Assembly (NCBI GenBank): GCA_025232375.1
Contig: CP060419.1
Coordinates: forward strand, 3,409,001-3,473,000
Direction of reading: 5' to 3'
Source: Pseudoxanthomonas sp. NC8
Lineage (GTDB): Bacteria; Pseudomonadota; Gammaproteobacteria; Xanthomonadales; Xanthomonadaceae
DNA: 64,000 nucleotides
A program made the translations under genes and the position numbers. Position 1 is the stretch's first letter. Each line of letters starts with the position of its first letter. Shown here piece by piece: positions 32,231-42,735 of this stretch. The notes beneath the pieces were generated by a model, which saw only the letters and a program-made list of their open reading frames with translations, was not told the origin of the DNA and did no database searches.

Positions 32231-32273
32231 AAGCGCGGCCGGGTGCGACCGCGCCCGTGCCCGGCGGCGTCGT

Positions 32274-33014
32274 TCAGCGCAGCCGGCGGGCCTGCAGGAC
32301 CAGTGAATGGAGGATGCGCCGGTCTTCCGCGTCGAGGACTTCGGCCTCGTCGCCGCGATAGTGGCGGCGGTAGGCGCGGATCGTGGCGGCAGGCTCGCCG
32401 AGCGGATAGCCGATCGCCTGCAGCGCCAGCCAGGATCGAAGCCCGCCGGCGGGTCGCCGTCGGCCGGGTCGGGCCACAGGCCGTAGCCGGCCTCGGCCAA
32501 GGCTTTCCATGGGAACCGTGGCCCCGGGTCGCGCTTGCGCGTGGGCGCCAGGTCGGCATGGGCGATGACCGCATGGCGCGGGATCCGCAGGCGCGTGCAC
32601 AAGTCGTCGAGCAGGCGCAGCAGCGCGGTGATCTGCGCGGGCGGGAATGGTTCAGCGCCATCGTTGTCCAGCTCGATGCCGATGGACGCGGAGTTCAGGT
32701 CGTCGATCGTGCCCCAGCTGCCGCCGCCGGCATGCCGGGCGCGGCGCGAATCCTCGACCAGCTGGTGCAGGCTGCCGTCCCGCACCGACCAGGTAGTGCG
32801 CGCTGACCGGCCCGCCGCTGTTGCGCGTACGCAGCGTGTGCAGGCTCTGCGCCACCGATTCCTGCTCGGTCGCGTGCAGCACGATCACGATCGCGCGGCG
32901 CGCGTCGTGGTTCGGCGAAGGATTCCACTGCGCAAGCGGATTGCGTACCGGCGCCTGCGCGCAGGCGCACAGCAGCAGCATCGGCAGGAGCAGGGACAGG
33001 CAGCGCTGAGCCAT
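32274..33014 (-). CDS. N-acetylmuramoyl-L-alanine amidase (AmiD/AmpD family) lipoprotein
   Basis: About 246 residues. Signal with lipobox-like LLCAC near residue 18, then an amidase_2 domain: VIVLHATEQES, SAHYLV, DLNSASIGIELDN, and AVIAHADLAPTRKRDPGPRF holding the zinc ligands and catalytic Lys. It cleaves the amide between MurNAc and the stem peptide; the lipoprotein signal suggests an outer-membrane AmiD-like enzyme. Two breaks roughly cancel: near 32790 in the HYLV/RDGSLHQLV region and at 32432, where CCCTGG is read as CCTGG (FDPWLALQAIGYP expected). Confidence 0.9.
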
Positions 33015-33208
33015 GGCCCATTGCAGCCCGGGTCGCCACGAATGGCAAGCAGGGATGGAGGTACGTCGCGGCACCGGCATTGAGGTGGCGGGCCGACGGG
33101 GAGACGGGAAACACGGGATCACCTCGGCGATGGCGGGGGCGCTACGCCCCCGGCCGTGCGCGTCGCCGGTCGCGGCCGTGACAACCGGCCGCACCGGAGG
33201 AGGAACCA

Positions 33209-33237
33209 CCGGCCCGCGGCATTGCGCCGCGGACCGG
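33209..33237 (-). terminator. GC-rich hairpin after amtB
   Basis: On the minus strand CCGGTCCGCGGC and GCCGCGGGCCGG pair (one G-T wobble) around a 5-base loop just past the amtB stop. There is no clear T run, so it may be a 3' stabiliser or a weak terminator. Confidence 0.55.
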
Positions 33238-33249
33238 GTGCCACAGTGC

Positions 33250-34760
33250 TTACGACTCGTAGGCGGATTCGCCGTGCGAGGTGATGTCCAGGCCGATGCG
33301 CTCGCACTCCTCGTTCACGCGCAGGCCGAACACCAGCTTGGCGACCGAATAGCCGATCACCGACACCACGCCGATCCAGGCCACGGTCAGGCCGACGCCC
33401 AGCGCCTGGATGGCAACCTGGCCACCGATCGAATAGCCGTCGGCCACCGCCTTGACGCCGCCGAGCGAATCGGCCGAGAACACGCCGGTGAGGATCGCGC
33501 CGACGATGCCGCCGACCGCGTGCACGCCGAACACGTCCAGGCTGTCATCCGCACGCAGCAGCTTCTTCAGGCCAGTGACGCCCCACACGCAGATCACGCC
33601 GGCGGCAAAACCAATCGCGACCGCGCCGAACGGACCGACCGTGCCCGCTGCCGGGGTGATGCCGACCAGGCCGGCGACCATGCCCGACGCCGCGCCCAGT
33701 GCCGAGGACTTGCCCTTGACCACCTTCTCGGTCAACGCCCAGCCCAGCACCGCGGCGGCGGTGGCGACCAGGGTGTTGATGAAGGCCAGCGCCGCGCCGG
33801 CGTTGGCTTCCAGGTTGGAGCCGGCGTTGAAGCCGAACCAGCCCACCCACAGCAGCGAGGCGCCGACGAAGGTCAGGGTCACGTTGTGCGGCTTCATCGC
33901 GGCCTTGGCCGAAGCCCAGGCGCTTGCCGACGAAGTACGAACCGATCAGGCCGGCCACGCCCGCGTTGATGTGGACCACGGTGCCACCGGCGAAGTCCAG
34001 CGCGCCCTTCTCGAACAGGTAACCGCCGGCGGCCCACACCATGTGTGCGATCGGCAGGTAGCCCAGCGTGAACCAGATCACCACGAACAGCAGCACCGCG
34101 GCGAACTTCACCCGCTCGGCGAAGGCACCGACGATCAGTGCGCCGGTGATGCCGGCGAAGGTCAGCTGGAAGACGACGAACACGTACTCCGGCAGGCTGA
34201 CGCCGGCGGTGAAGGTGGCGGCCAGCGATTCGAGAGTCACGCCCTTGAGGAACAGCTTGTCGAGGTTGCCGACCCACGCACCCTCGCCGGAGAACGCCAG
34301 GCTGTAGCCATAGACGATCCACAGCACCGACAGCAGCGAGAACACCACCGCGACCTGGACCAGCACCGACAGCACGTTCTTGGCGCGGACCATGCCGCCG
34401 TAGAACAGCGCCAAGGCCCGGCACCACCATCAGCAGTACCAGCAGGGTCGAGGTCAGCATCCAGGCGACGTCGCCCTTGTCGACCACCGGCGCGGCTTCT
34501 TCCGCCGGCGCAGCAGCGGCCGGGGCCGCTTCCGCCGCTTCAACCGCCGCAGCCGCGGAGGCGGCGACGGCGGCACCCGCCGCATCGACTTGCGCGGACG
34601 CCGCGTCCGTGGCGGCGGGCGCTTCGGTCGCCGGCGGCGCAGCCGTTTCCTGCGCGAAGGCGGAGCCCGCAAAAGTCGTGACCGCCAGCGTGCCGACCAG
34701 CAGCGTCAGGCACGCGGCATGGAACCGGGTCTTGCACCCGGCCAAGAATCGCATGTTCAT
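33250..34760 (-). CDS. amtB: Ammonium transporter
   Basis: About 503 residues. Signal peptide, a long Ala/Pro/Glu-rich stretch of some 60 residues, then the Amt fold of eleven helices: ALFYGGMVRAKN, FVVFQLTFAGITGALIVGAFAE (broken here for length), AHMVWAAGG, VHINAGVAGLIG, VGWFGFNAGS and FGVHAVGGIVGA. The twin-His pore residues lie in the VHIN and FGVHAVGG segments. Two indels: 34411 (CCTGG read as CCTTGG) and 33917 (again GGCCTTGGCC). It is linked to glnK, its PII regulator, 20 bp upstream; the pair is the standard nitrogen-limitation operon. The N-terminal low-complexity extension is unusual. Confidence 0.95.
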
Positions 34761-34780
34761 GGGTTTCTCCGAGTGATGGG

Positions 34781-35209
<429 letters not shown>

Positions 35210-35370
35210 TCAACATGGCCGCTCCATGACGGCGGCGGCGCACCGATTCCAGGCTGCACCCGACTTCTTGGGGGAGGTCATGCAGGCCCGTGAATCTCTC
35301 TCTTGCTTCCCCTGTGTTGCGTACCGCTTCGCTCGTTTTGGCACACCCGGCGCGGCCGGGTCCGCAGGTG

Positions 35371-35396
35371 CGCGCGGGGTTCCCCAACCCCGCGCG
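35371..35396. terminator. Perfect 11-bp hairpin between glnA and glnK
   Basis: CGCGCGGGGTT and AACCCCGCGCG pair perfectly with a CCCC loop (plus-strand reading). It sits 10 bp beyond the glnA stop and could end or stabilise the glnA message before glnK. No T run follows. The region up to glnK at 35119 otherwise shows no gene and no clear promoter box. Confidence 0.6.
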
Positions 35397-35405
35397 TGTC
35401 CTGGA

Positions 35406-36813
35406 TCAGTTGCCGTAGTACAGCTGGTATTCCAGCGGGTGCGTGGCCGCGCGGAACTTGGTCACTTCCTGCATCTTCAGCGCGATGTAGCCGTCGATGA
35501 AGTCGTCGCTCATCACGCCACCGGCCTTGAGGAAGTCGCGGTCGGCGTCCAGCGCCTCGAGCGCCTGTATCCATACTCGAGCACACCTGCGGGATCAGCT
35601 TCTCCTCTTCCGGCGGCAGGTCGTACAGGTCCTTGTCGCTCGGCGCGCCCGGGTCGATCTGGTTCTTGATGCCGTCCAGGCCGGCCATCATCAGCGCGGT
35701 GAAGGTCAGGTAGCCGGACTGCAGCGGATCGGGGAAGCGGATCTCGATGCGACGCGCCTTCGGGTTGGACACCCACGGAATGCGGCACGAAGCGGAGCGG
35801 TTGCGCGCCGAGTAGGCCAGCATCACCGGCGCCTCGTAGCCCGGCACCAGGCGCTTGTAGCTGTTGGTGCCGGAGTTGGTGAAGGCGTTGATCGCCTTGG
35901 CGTGCTTGAAGATGCCGCCGATGTACCACAGCGCCATCTGCGACAGGCCGCCGTAGCCGTCGCCGGAGAACAGGTTCTTGCCGTCCTTGCCCAGCGACTG
36001 GTGCACGTGCATGCCGCTGCCGTTGTCGCCGACGATCGGCTTGGGCATGAAGGTGACGGTCTTGCCGTTGCGGTGGGCGACGTTCTTGATGATGTACTTC
36101 ATGGTCAGCAGCTCGTCGGCCTTCTTGACGAGCGTGTTGAACTTGGTGCCGATCTCGCACTGGCCGGCGGTGGCGACTTCGTGGTGGTGGACCTCGACCT
36201 CGATGCCGGCCGTTTCCAGCTCCTTGCACATCTCCGCGCGCAGGTCGTGCAGCGAGTCGTGCGGGGCAACCGGGAAGTAGCCGCCCTTCACGCCCGGACG
36301 ATAGCCGGTGTTGCCGCTTTCGTACTTGGTGCCGCTGTTGAGCCGCTTCCTCCGACTCGATCTCGAAGAAGGTGTGGCCCATGTCGTTGGCGAAGCGCAC
36401 CGCGTCGAAGATGAAGAACTCCGGCTCCGGGCCGAAGAAGGCGACGTCGGCGATGCCGAGCGACTTCAGGTAGGCCTCGGCGCGCTTGGCGATGCCGCGC
36501 GGACAGCGCTGGTAGCCCTGCATCGTGGCCGGATCGAGCACGTCGCAGGTCAGGATCAGGGTCGGGTCGGCGGTGAACGGATCGAGCACCGCGGTGTCGG
36601 CGTCGGGCAGCAGGACCATGTCCGATTCGTTGATGCCCTTCCAGCCGGCGATCGACGAGCCGTCGAACATCTTGCCGTCCTCGAACAAGGACGGTTCGAC
36701 GATGTTGGCGGGGAAGGTCACATGCTGCTGCATGCCCCGCATGTCGACGAACCGCAGATCGACGAACTCGATCTTGTTGTCCTTGATCAGCTTCTCAACG
36801 TTTTTGGGGACAT
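35406..36813 (-). CDS. glnA: Glutamine synthetase type I
   Basis: About 470 residues. Conserved blocks: [56 protein letters not shown] and the adenylylation site DLYDLPPEE. The end is [11 protein letters not shown] with TGA at 35406. I place the start at 36813 ([14 protein letters not shown]), which needs one more A in an A run. GAGG lies 9 bases before it, and the upstream ATG at 36850 lies within the sigma-54 promoter's transcription start zone. Breaks near 36345 (AAWNSGTKYE expected) and 35570 (a CCTGGAACAGG-like string misread) are further errors. Confidence 0.94.
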
Positions 36814-36850
36814 CGCTTGCAACCTCAGGGTTGATGGGTACGAGTCCCAT

Positions 36851-36867
36851 AGCAGGGCGCGTGCCAA
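36851..36867 (-). promoter_or_regulatory. Sigma-54 promoter of glnA
   Basis: On the minus strand TTGGCACGCGCCCTGCT contains the -24 element TGGCACG and a -12 element CTGCT with correct GG-N10-GC spacing. Transcription would begin about 12 bases on, just inside the upstream candidate ATG, which supports the downstream glnA start. Confidence 0.8.
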
Positions 36868-36924
36868 CTTGCGGCGCGCTGCAACCCGTTGATTTTGCTG
36901 GAAGGGCCGCTCGGTCCGGCGCAT

Positions 36925-36941
36925 TGCACCAATCAGGTGCA
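36925..36941. promoter_or_regulatory. NtrC-type binding site upstream of glnA
   Basis: TGCACCAATCAGGTGCA is a perfect 6-bp inverted repeat with a 5-base spacer, about 60 bp upstream of the glnA -24 element. Two further TGGTGCA half-sites follow at about 36948 and 36969, so tandem NtrC binding is plausible. Confidence 0.85.
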
Positions 36942-37037
36942 TCATTCTGGTGCACGCTCAGAACCTTTTTGGTGCAGTCCCGGTGCCGGGGAGCGGTCGC
37001 TTATGCTGTGCGGCCCGTTCCGGTAAGGCCCCGCCAC

Positions 37038-37827
37038 GTGTCCGACCTGCTTTCCGCCCTGCTGCTGGGCATCCTCGAGGGACTGACCGAGTTCCTGCCG
37101 ATCTCCAGCACAGGACACCTGCTGATCGCCCAGCACTGGCTGGGCGCACGCTCGGACTTCTTCAACATCGTCATCCAGGCCGGCGCGATCCTGGCCGTGA
37201 CCTGGCGTTCCGCACCCGCCTGTGGGAGCTGGCCACCCAGTTGCACGTCCCGGCCCATCGCGACTACGTGGCCAAGATCGCCGTCGCCTTATGGTCACGG
37301 TGCTGGTCGGCCTGCCGCTGCGGCTGGCCGGCTGGAAGCTGCCCGAGACGGTCACCCCGGTGGCCTGGGCGCTGCTGGTCGGCGGCGCGTGGATGCTGCT
37401 GGCCGAGCACTACGCCGAAAAGCGCGGCGACGTCGCCACGGTGACCTGGAAGGTGGCGGTGGCGGTCGGCCTGGCGCAGGTGGTGGCCGGCGTGTTTCCC
37501 GGCACCTCGCGCTCGGCCGCGGCGATCTTATGGCGATGCTGGCCGGGACCAGCCGGCGCGCCTCGGCCGCCGAATTCGTGTTATGGTCGGTATTCCGACC
37601 ATGTTCGCCGCCAGCGGCTTCGCCTTATGGAGCTGGTGAAGGACGGCGGGCTGGGCGGCGAGAACTGGGCCTCGGTCACGGTCGCCTTCGCCGCCGCCGC
37701 GATCACCGGCTTCCTGGTGGTGCGCTGGCTGATGGGCTACATCAAGGCGCACCGCTTCACCGGCTTCGCCATCTACCGGATCGTCCTGGGCCTGCTGCTG
37801 CTGGCGCTGATGCCGACCGGCGCCTGA
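37038..37827 (+). CDS. uppP: Undecaprenyl-diphosphatase
   Basis: About 265 residues, membrane protein of the BacA/UppP family. The two signature segments [18 protein letters not shown] and [12 protein letters not shown] are visible. It recycles undecaprenyl pyrophosphate for cell-wall synthesis. GTG at 37038 gives [15 protein letters not shown]. The reading frame is broken at five places; four of them (37286, 37527, 37580, 37624) are the same event, TTCATGG read as TTATGG, and each restoration gives a natural FM pair ([33 protein letters not shown]). Divergent from glnA. Confidence 0.94.
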
Positions 37828-37938
37828 GCGCGATCGCCCCTTCACGCCGGACAAACCCCGGCGGGCGCATCCAGCCGTTGTCTCGATACCTGCCGTATTC
37901 CAACTGCCGGCCCGGCCGGCACTGCACCGGAGGTCCCG

Positions 37939-38822
37939 ATGAAACCGCCGCAAAGCCGCCGCCCGCTGCTGTCCATGCTGGTCCTGCTGCCACTGGTCCA
38001 TGGCGGCCTGCAACAAACCCGCCGATCCGACCGCACCGCGACCGGGCGAACTGCCGGCCGCCGCCACTCCGGGCCCAGCGACAGCCGATCCGGCCGCCCC
38101 GCCGCCGATGGAGACGCCACTGGCCGATGCCGCGGCACTGCTGCCGGCCCATCACTGGAAGCTGACCGAAGCCACCGATGCCCGGGGCCAGCGGATCGCG
38201 CCGCTGTTGGTGCGCGCCGATGCTCCGGTGCAACTGGATTTCGCCGGCAACCGCCTTGGCCGTGTCCAACACCTGCAACCGCATGTCCGGCGGCTTCGCC
38301 CTGGAGGGCGCGACCCTGACCCTCAGCCCGGTCGCCTCGACCATGATGGCCTGCACCGATCCGAAGCTGGCCGCGCTGGACGCCGAGGTCGGCAAGCGCC
38401 AGCCGGCTCGCTGGCACTGGCCGCCACTGCCGGCGACACCCCGGAACTGGTCCTGACCAATGCCGGCGGCGACCGCCTGGTGTTCCAGGGGCGCGCCGAC
38501 CGCGGCCACCCGCTTCGGCGGCCCGGGCGAGCGGATCTTCCTGGAGGTCGGCCCCGAGACGAAGCCGTGCAGCCACCCGCTGATCCCGGACAAGCAGTGC
38601 CTGCAGGTGCGCGAGATCCGCTTCGACGCGAACGGGCTGCGCAGCGGCGAACCCGGTCCGTGGCAGAACTTCTTCGACGGGATCGAGGGCTACACGCACC
38701 AGCCGGGCGTGCGCAACGTGCTGCGCATCGACCGCTACACGCGCAAGGACGTGCCCGCCGACGCCTCGCGTTACGCGTACGTGCTGGACATGGTGGTGGA
38801 GTCGGAGCAGGTGAAGCACTGA
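37939..38822 (+). CDS. Lipoprotein with META and DUF4377 domains
   Basis: About 295 residues. Signal with lipobox (expected MAACNKP after correction near 38000), a Pro/Ala linker, a META/HslJ-like domain ([42 protein letters not shown]) and a C-terminal DUF4377 domain ([34 protein letters not shown]). META domains occur in heat- and antibiotic-related outer-membrane lipoproteins such as HslJ. Breaks at 38000 (near CATGG), 38262 (CCTGG read as CCTTGG), 38400 and 38505 divide it. Followed by a bidirectional terminator. Confidence 0.85.
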
Positions 38823-38848
38823 CCGGTCGCCCGTACCGCCGCGCGACG

Positions 38849-38877
38849 GCGAAGCGCCGCCCAGGGCGGCGCTTCGC
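38849..38877. terminator. Bidirectional terminator hairpin
   Basis: GCGAAGCGCCGC and GCGGCGCTTCGC form a perfect 12-bp stem around CCAGG between the converging META lipoprotein and PEBP genes. Confidence 0.8.
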
Positions 38878-38902
38878 GTTGCGGGTCCCCGGACCGGTCC
38901 GG

Positions 38903-39518
38903 TCAGCCGCGCAGCGCCGGATTGAGCGTGTAGGTGCCGTAGACCGCGGCTTCGGCCAGCACGTGGCCGTGCATCGCGCGCTGCACGTCGGCGGCGGTGA
39001 AGCGCTCCGGCAATGCAAGCGTGGCCACGTCCAGCGCGAACAGGCGGAAGAAGTAGCGGTGCAGGCGCAGGTCGTTGAACGGCGGGCACGGGCCGTCGTA
39101 GCCGGAGTAGTCCCCGCCCAGTTGCGCATCGCCGGCGAACCAGCCGGTGTAGTCGTTCAGGCCCTGGCGCGCGCCGGGCAACCCGGGCGGCGCCTGCTTG
39201 CCCTTCGCGGTCACGCCGTCGCTGCAGCTGCCGGCGGCGATCACCCGCGTGTCGGCGCCGATATCGGCCGCGGCCCAGTGCACGAAGTCGCCGCGTGGCT
39301 GCTCGACCGGGATCTGCAGGTCGTCGCGACCGACCGTTTCCGGCACCGTCGGCGCATCCGGGTCGATGCACAGCAGCGCGAACGAGCGGGTACCGGCGGG
39401 CACGCCGTCCCATACTAAGGTGCGGATTGCGGTTGGCGGCGAAGCCGTCGGCCTTACCGGGAGCGAACTGCGCGGGAATCGCCCCGCGGTGCTCGAAACT
39501 GTCGCTCCAGATGCGCAT
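38903..39518 (-). CDS. YbhB/YbcL-family Raf kinase inhibitor-like (PEBP) protein
   Basis: About 204 residues of the phosphatidylethanolamine-binding protein fold. The N terminus IWSDSFEHRGAIPAQFAPGK, the central SFALLCIDPDAPTVP and DFVHWAAADIGA, then GYDGPCPPFNDLRLHRYFF, and AMHGHVLAEAAVYGTY form the conserved ligand pocket. It is likely cytosolic; the ligand in bacteria is unknown. One frameshift at 39412, where CCTGG is read as CCTTAG, changes HLVWDGVPAGTRS into HLSMGRR. Confidence 0.92.
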
Positions 39519-39538
39519 GCGTGGCTCCTCGTTCCGGC

Positions 39539-41608
39539 TCAGGCGTCAGGGTAGCCCAGCCGCGCCGCCACCGGCGCCAGCCGTGCGAACGGGGCGGCGA
39601 GAACGGCGGCATAGGCGCGCCAGCGACCCGCGGGCAGGTGTTGCGGCGCCGGCGGCGGTACCGGCAACTGCACGCGCAGCGCCTGCCCGATCATCCGCGC
39701 CAGCGCCTGTGGCGCGTCGACCACGCCATCAGGCGCAGCAGCACGTGCGGATACAGCTCCTGCTCGTGCAGGTCGGCCAGCTGCTCCAGCCCCTGCGCCA
39801 GCCATGCCGCTGCAGCATCCGCGCTGTCCAGCGCCAGCGGCACCGGCGCACCGCGCGCGAGCCAGTCCAGCAGCATGTCGCGCGGATCGCGCACCGCGAC
39901 CAGCAGCACGCCCTCCGGCAGGTACGGACGCAGCGCCAGCAGCAGCGCGTTGTCCCACCAGGTGAGCCAGTCGACGACGTTGCCGTCGGCGATCCCGCGC
40001 GCCGGCAGCTGCGCGCGCCATTGCGCGACCAGCGCGGCCGGATCGTGGGTGCCGGCGCGCAGAGCGTGGGCCGTCTGCGGAGACGCGAGCGGGTCGGCCG
40101 GCGCCTGTGCGCTGAAGCGGTCGCGACGCACCGGACCACCGGCGGCGGCCTAAGGGTATCGAGCACCCGCTCGACGCCGGAACCGGGCAGGCCCCAGACC
40201 AGCAACGGACGCGGTGAACCGGTCGCGGGCGTGGCCAGCGGCGGCAATTCAGCGGCAGCGACGCCGGCCGGCTCGGGCAGCTTCAGCCGCGCGCCCGCCG
40301 CCTCGGCATGCAGCGACAGCCAGTAGGCAAGAGCCTCGCCCTGCCGGCCGACGCGGTCGAGCAGGCGACCGTACCAGCCGCGCATCGCGATGCGGCCCTC
40401 GTCCGTGGCCTGCGCGGCGACGGCGTCGCGGGCGCGCTCCAGTGCGGCCTCCGGATCGTGGGCCAGCAGCGATTCGGCGAACAGCTGGCCGGCCGCCCAG
40501 GTGCGCCGGTTGCAGGTCCAGCAACTGCCGCGCAAGCGCAACCGCGCCGTCGAGATCGCCAGCGCGGTCGCGGGCGAACATCGCCGTCTCCAGCGGCAGC
40601 GCAGCACCGGGCATCGCCGCCAGCCAGCGCTCCAGCACCCGGTCGCCCTCTGCCGTCGCCGGCGTTTCCAGCGCTAAGGCGCGCGGCCCACAGGTCGCCG
40701 GCGCCGGGATGGACGGCCAACGCCTCCTCCAGGGTGTCCCGCGCATCGTCGCGGTCATCGCGCTGCTGCCACAGCTGCATCAGGCCACGCAGCACCGCGC
40801 GGTCGGGGCTGGCGAGCAAGGCCCGGCGCAGCTGCGCCAGCGCCTGCTCGCCACGTCCGGCCTGCAGCGCGTAGAGCCCGGCACTGCGGCGCAGCGCGGC
40901 AGTGGCGGTGGCCTCGTCTTCGAGCAGCGGTGCGAGCAGGTCGGCGGCCTCGTCCGGGCGCTGCTGCGCCGCGGCCAGCTGGGCCAGCATCGGCTGCAGC
41001 GCACGCGCGTCGGGCAACAGGGCGGCGACGCGGCGGAACGCCTGCTCGGCGAACGCCCAGTGGCGCTTGGTAAGCAGAGGCGAAACCCATCACCGATAAC
41101 AGCTGCGGATCGTCGCGCAGCTGCGCACTGGCCGCCGTGGCCAGCGCCAGCGCGCGCTCGGCATCGCCACGGCGCAGCGCCAGCAGCGCGTCCAGCGCGA
41201 CCAGGCGCGGGTCGTCGGGATCGATCCGCGCGGCGGTACGGATGAGCCGTTCGGCCTCGTCCAGCTCGCCCTGGGCCAGTGCGATCTGCGCCTGCGCCAG
41301 GTACGACGGCAGGTGGTTGGGGTCCAGGCCGAGGCTTTCGCCGAGCGCGACCTGCGCGGCGGCCGGGTCACGGCCCCGCAGGAACAGCGCCGCGCGCTCG
41401 AAATGCAGGCCCGCATCTTCCGGCGCCAGCAGGACCGCCCGCTCCAGCGCGACCCCGGCCGCGGCCGGGTCGCCGGCGCGCGCCAGTGCGGTCGCCAGCG
41501 CGCGGTGCGCCTGCGCCTCGTCCGGTGCCCGCGCCACCCAGTCCCAGCCAGGGCCAGCGCCTCGTCGACGGCATTGCGCCGCAGCGCTTCATGGATCTGT
41601 TGCTGCAT
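39539..41608 (-). CDS. Tetratricopeptide-repeat protein with sulfotransferase-like C-terminal domain
   Basis: About 690 residues. The first two thirds are TPR helices (QQQIHEALRRNAVDEALALA, AHRALATALARAGDPAAAG, LGLDPNHLPSYLAQAQIALA). The last third has a P-loop-like LLVWGLPGSGVERVLDTL and VAVRDPRDMLLDWL, which look like the PAPS-binding loop and R-D-P-R motif of sulfotransferases. Similar fusions are annotated as TPR/sulfotransferase proteins in proteobacteria; the substrate is unknown. At least five frame breaks (near 41545, 41075, 40675, 40505, 40150 and 39720) fragment it. Start at 41608 (MQQQIHEAL). Confidence 0.8.
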
Positions 41609-41660
41609 GGGTTTCCACCCGGAAAAACGCCAGTTTACCGCGCCGCCCCGCCGGGCCGGA

Positions 41661-42656
41661 TCAGCGCGCCGGCAGCGCCGCGCCCAGCCGCTCGGCGACC
41701 CAGCGCTCGGCGAAGCCGTCACCGGACAGGCTTTCCACGAACGCGCAGTGGCCACCCCATCGCGCCACTTCCAGCTCGGTGTGTTCCGGCAGCCGCCAGC
41801 TGCGGAAATCGTCGAACGGGATCACCGGGTCGTCCTCGGCCATCAGGATGTGGGCCGGAACGTCCAGCGCGGTAAGGCGCTCGCCGGCGATGGAATAGCT
41901 GTCGAAGTAGTCCTCGACCCGCTCGAAGCCGGCATAGCGTTCGGCCAGCCACGCGGTCAGGCCGCGCATGTCCAGCGCCAGCGTGGCGTCGTCGTAGTGG
42001 TGCCGCTCCGGGAACAGCGCGCGCTTGCGCAGCAGCGAGCTGCGCCATTTGCGCCGGAAGTACCAGTCGTAGATCTGCGGCGCGTTCTCCATGCGGGTCA
42101 TGGTCGCGGCCGGATCGACCAGCGGGCAGACCGCGGCGATGCGGCGCAGCGGCAGTCCGGCCACCGACGCGCGCAGGCCTGGGCGCAGGGCGTGGTTGCC
42201 GCCCAGCGAATAACCGGCCACGAAGGTCGCGCACGCGCAGGCGGCGGACCATGTCGGCCACCGCGTGGACCACCTCGTCCAGGCGGTTGGAGTGGAACAG
42301 GCCTTCGTTGAGGTGGTGGGTGTCGCCGTGGTCGCGGAAGTTCAGGCGGAACACGTCCAGCCCCTCGGCGAGCAGGCGCGCGGCGGTCAGCCGCATGTAG
42401 CCCGATTCGGCACTGCCTTCCCAGCCGTGCAGGAGCAGCACGGTGCCCCGCGCCTGTTGCCCGGGGACCTATGGCTGTGCCAGCCCTGCAGCCGCGCGCC
42501 GTTGCCGCCGTCGAGGATGTGTTCGGTGGTGATGGCGCCACTGGCGGCCAGCGCGCGCAGGCCGCGGCGGCGGCGCAGGCTGCTGGAACCCAGCACCGAT
42601 TGCAGGTGCGGATTGCGCAGCAGGCGGGGTGGGCGGTAGTCGGAAGCGGTCAGCAT
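41661..42656 (-). CDS. YheT-family alpha/beta hydrolase
   Basis: About 332 residues. PPRLLRNPHLQSVLGSS at the start is typical of the YheT/ABHD1 family; LLLHGWEGSAESGYM gives the oxyanion region, GYSLGGNHAL the nucleophile elbow, and ARWGGHCAFVES the catalytic His. It should be an esterase or lipase-like hydrolase of unknown substrate. Two breaks: near 42470 (CTATGG string where a CCTGG is expected) and 42225. Next to an acyltransferase gene on the same strand, so a lipid-related role is possible. Confidence 0.88.
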
Positions 42657-42735
42657 GGGGACGATGGCGACGGGCGCCAAGGCCCATTCTGCACCGCAAC
42701 ATGCCCGGCGCAAGTGCTGCGCGTCCCGCGGCGTC

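Noticed and set aside
37038..37827. uppP as a pseudogene
   Set aside because: The same one-base deletion at four copies of one motif in an essential gene is better explained by sequencing error.
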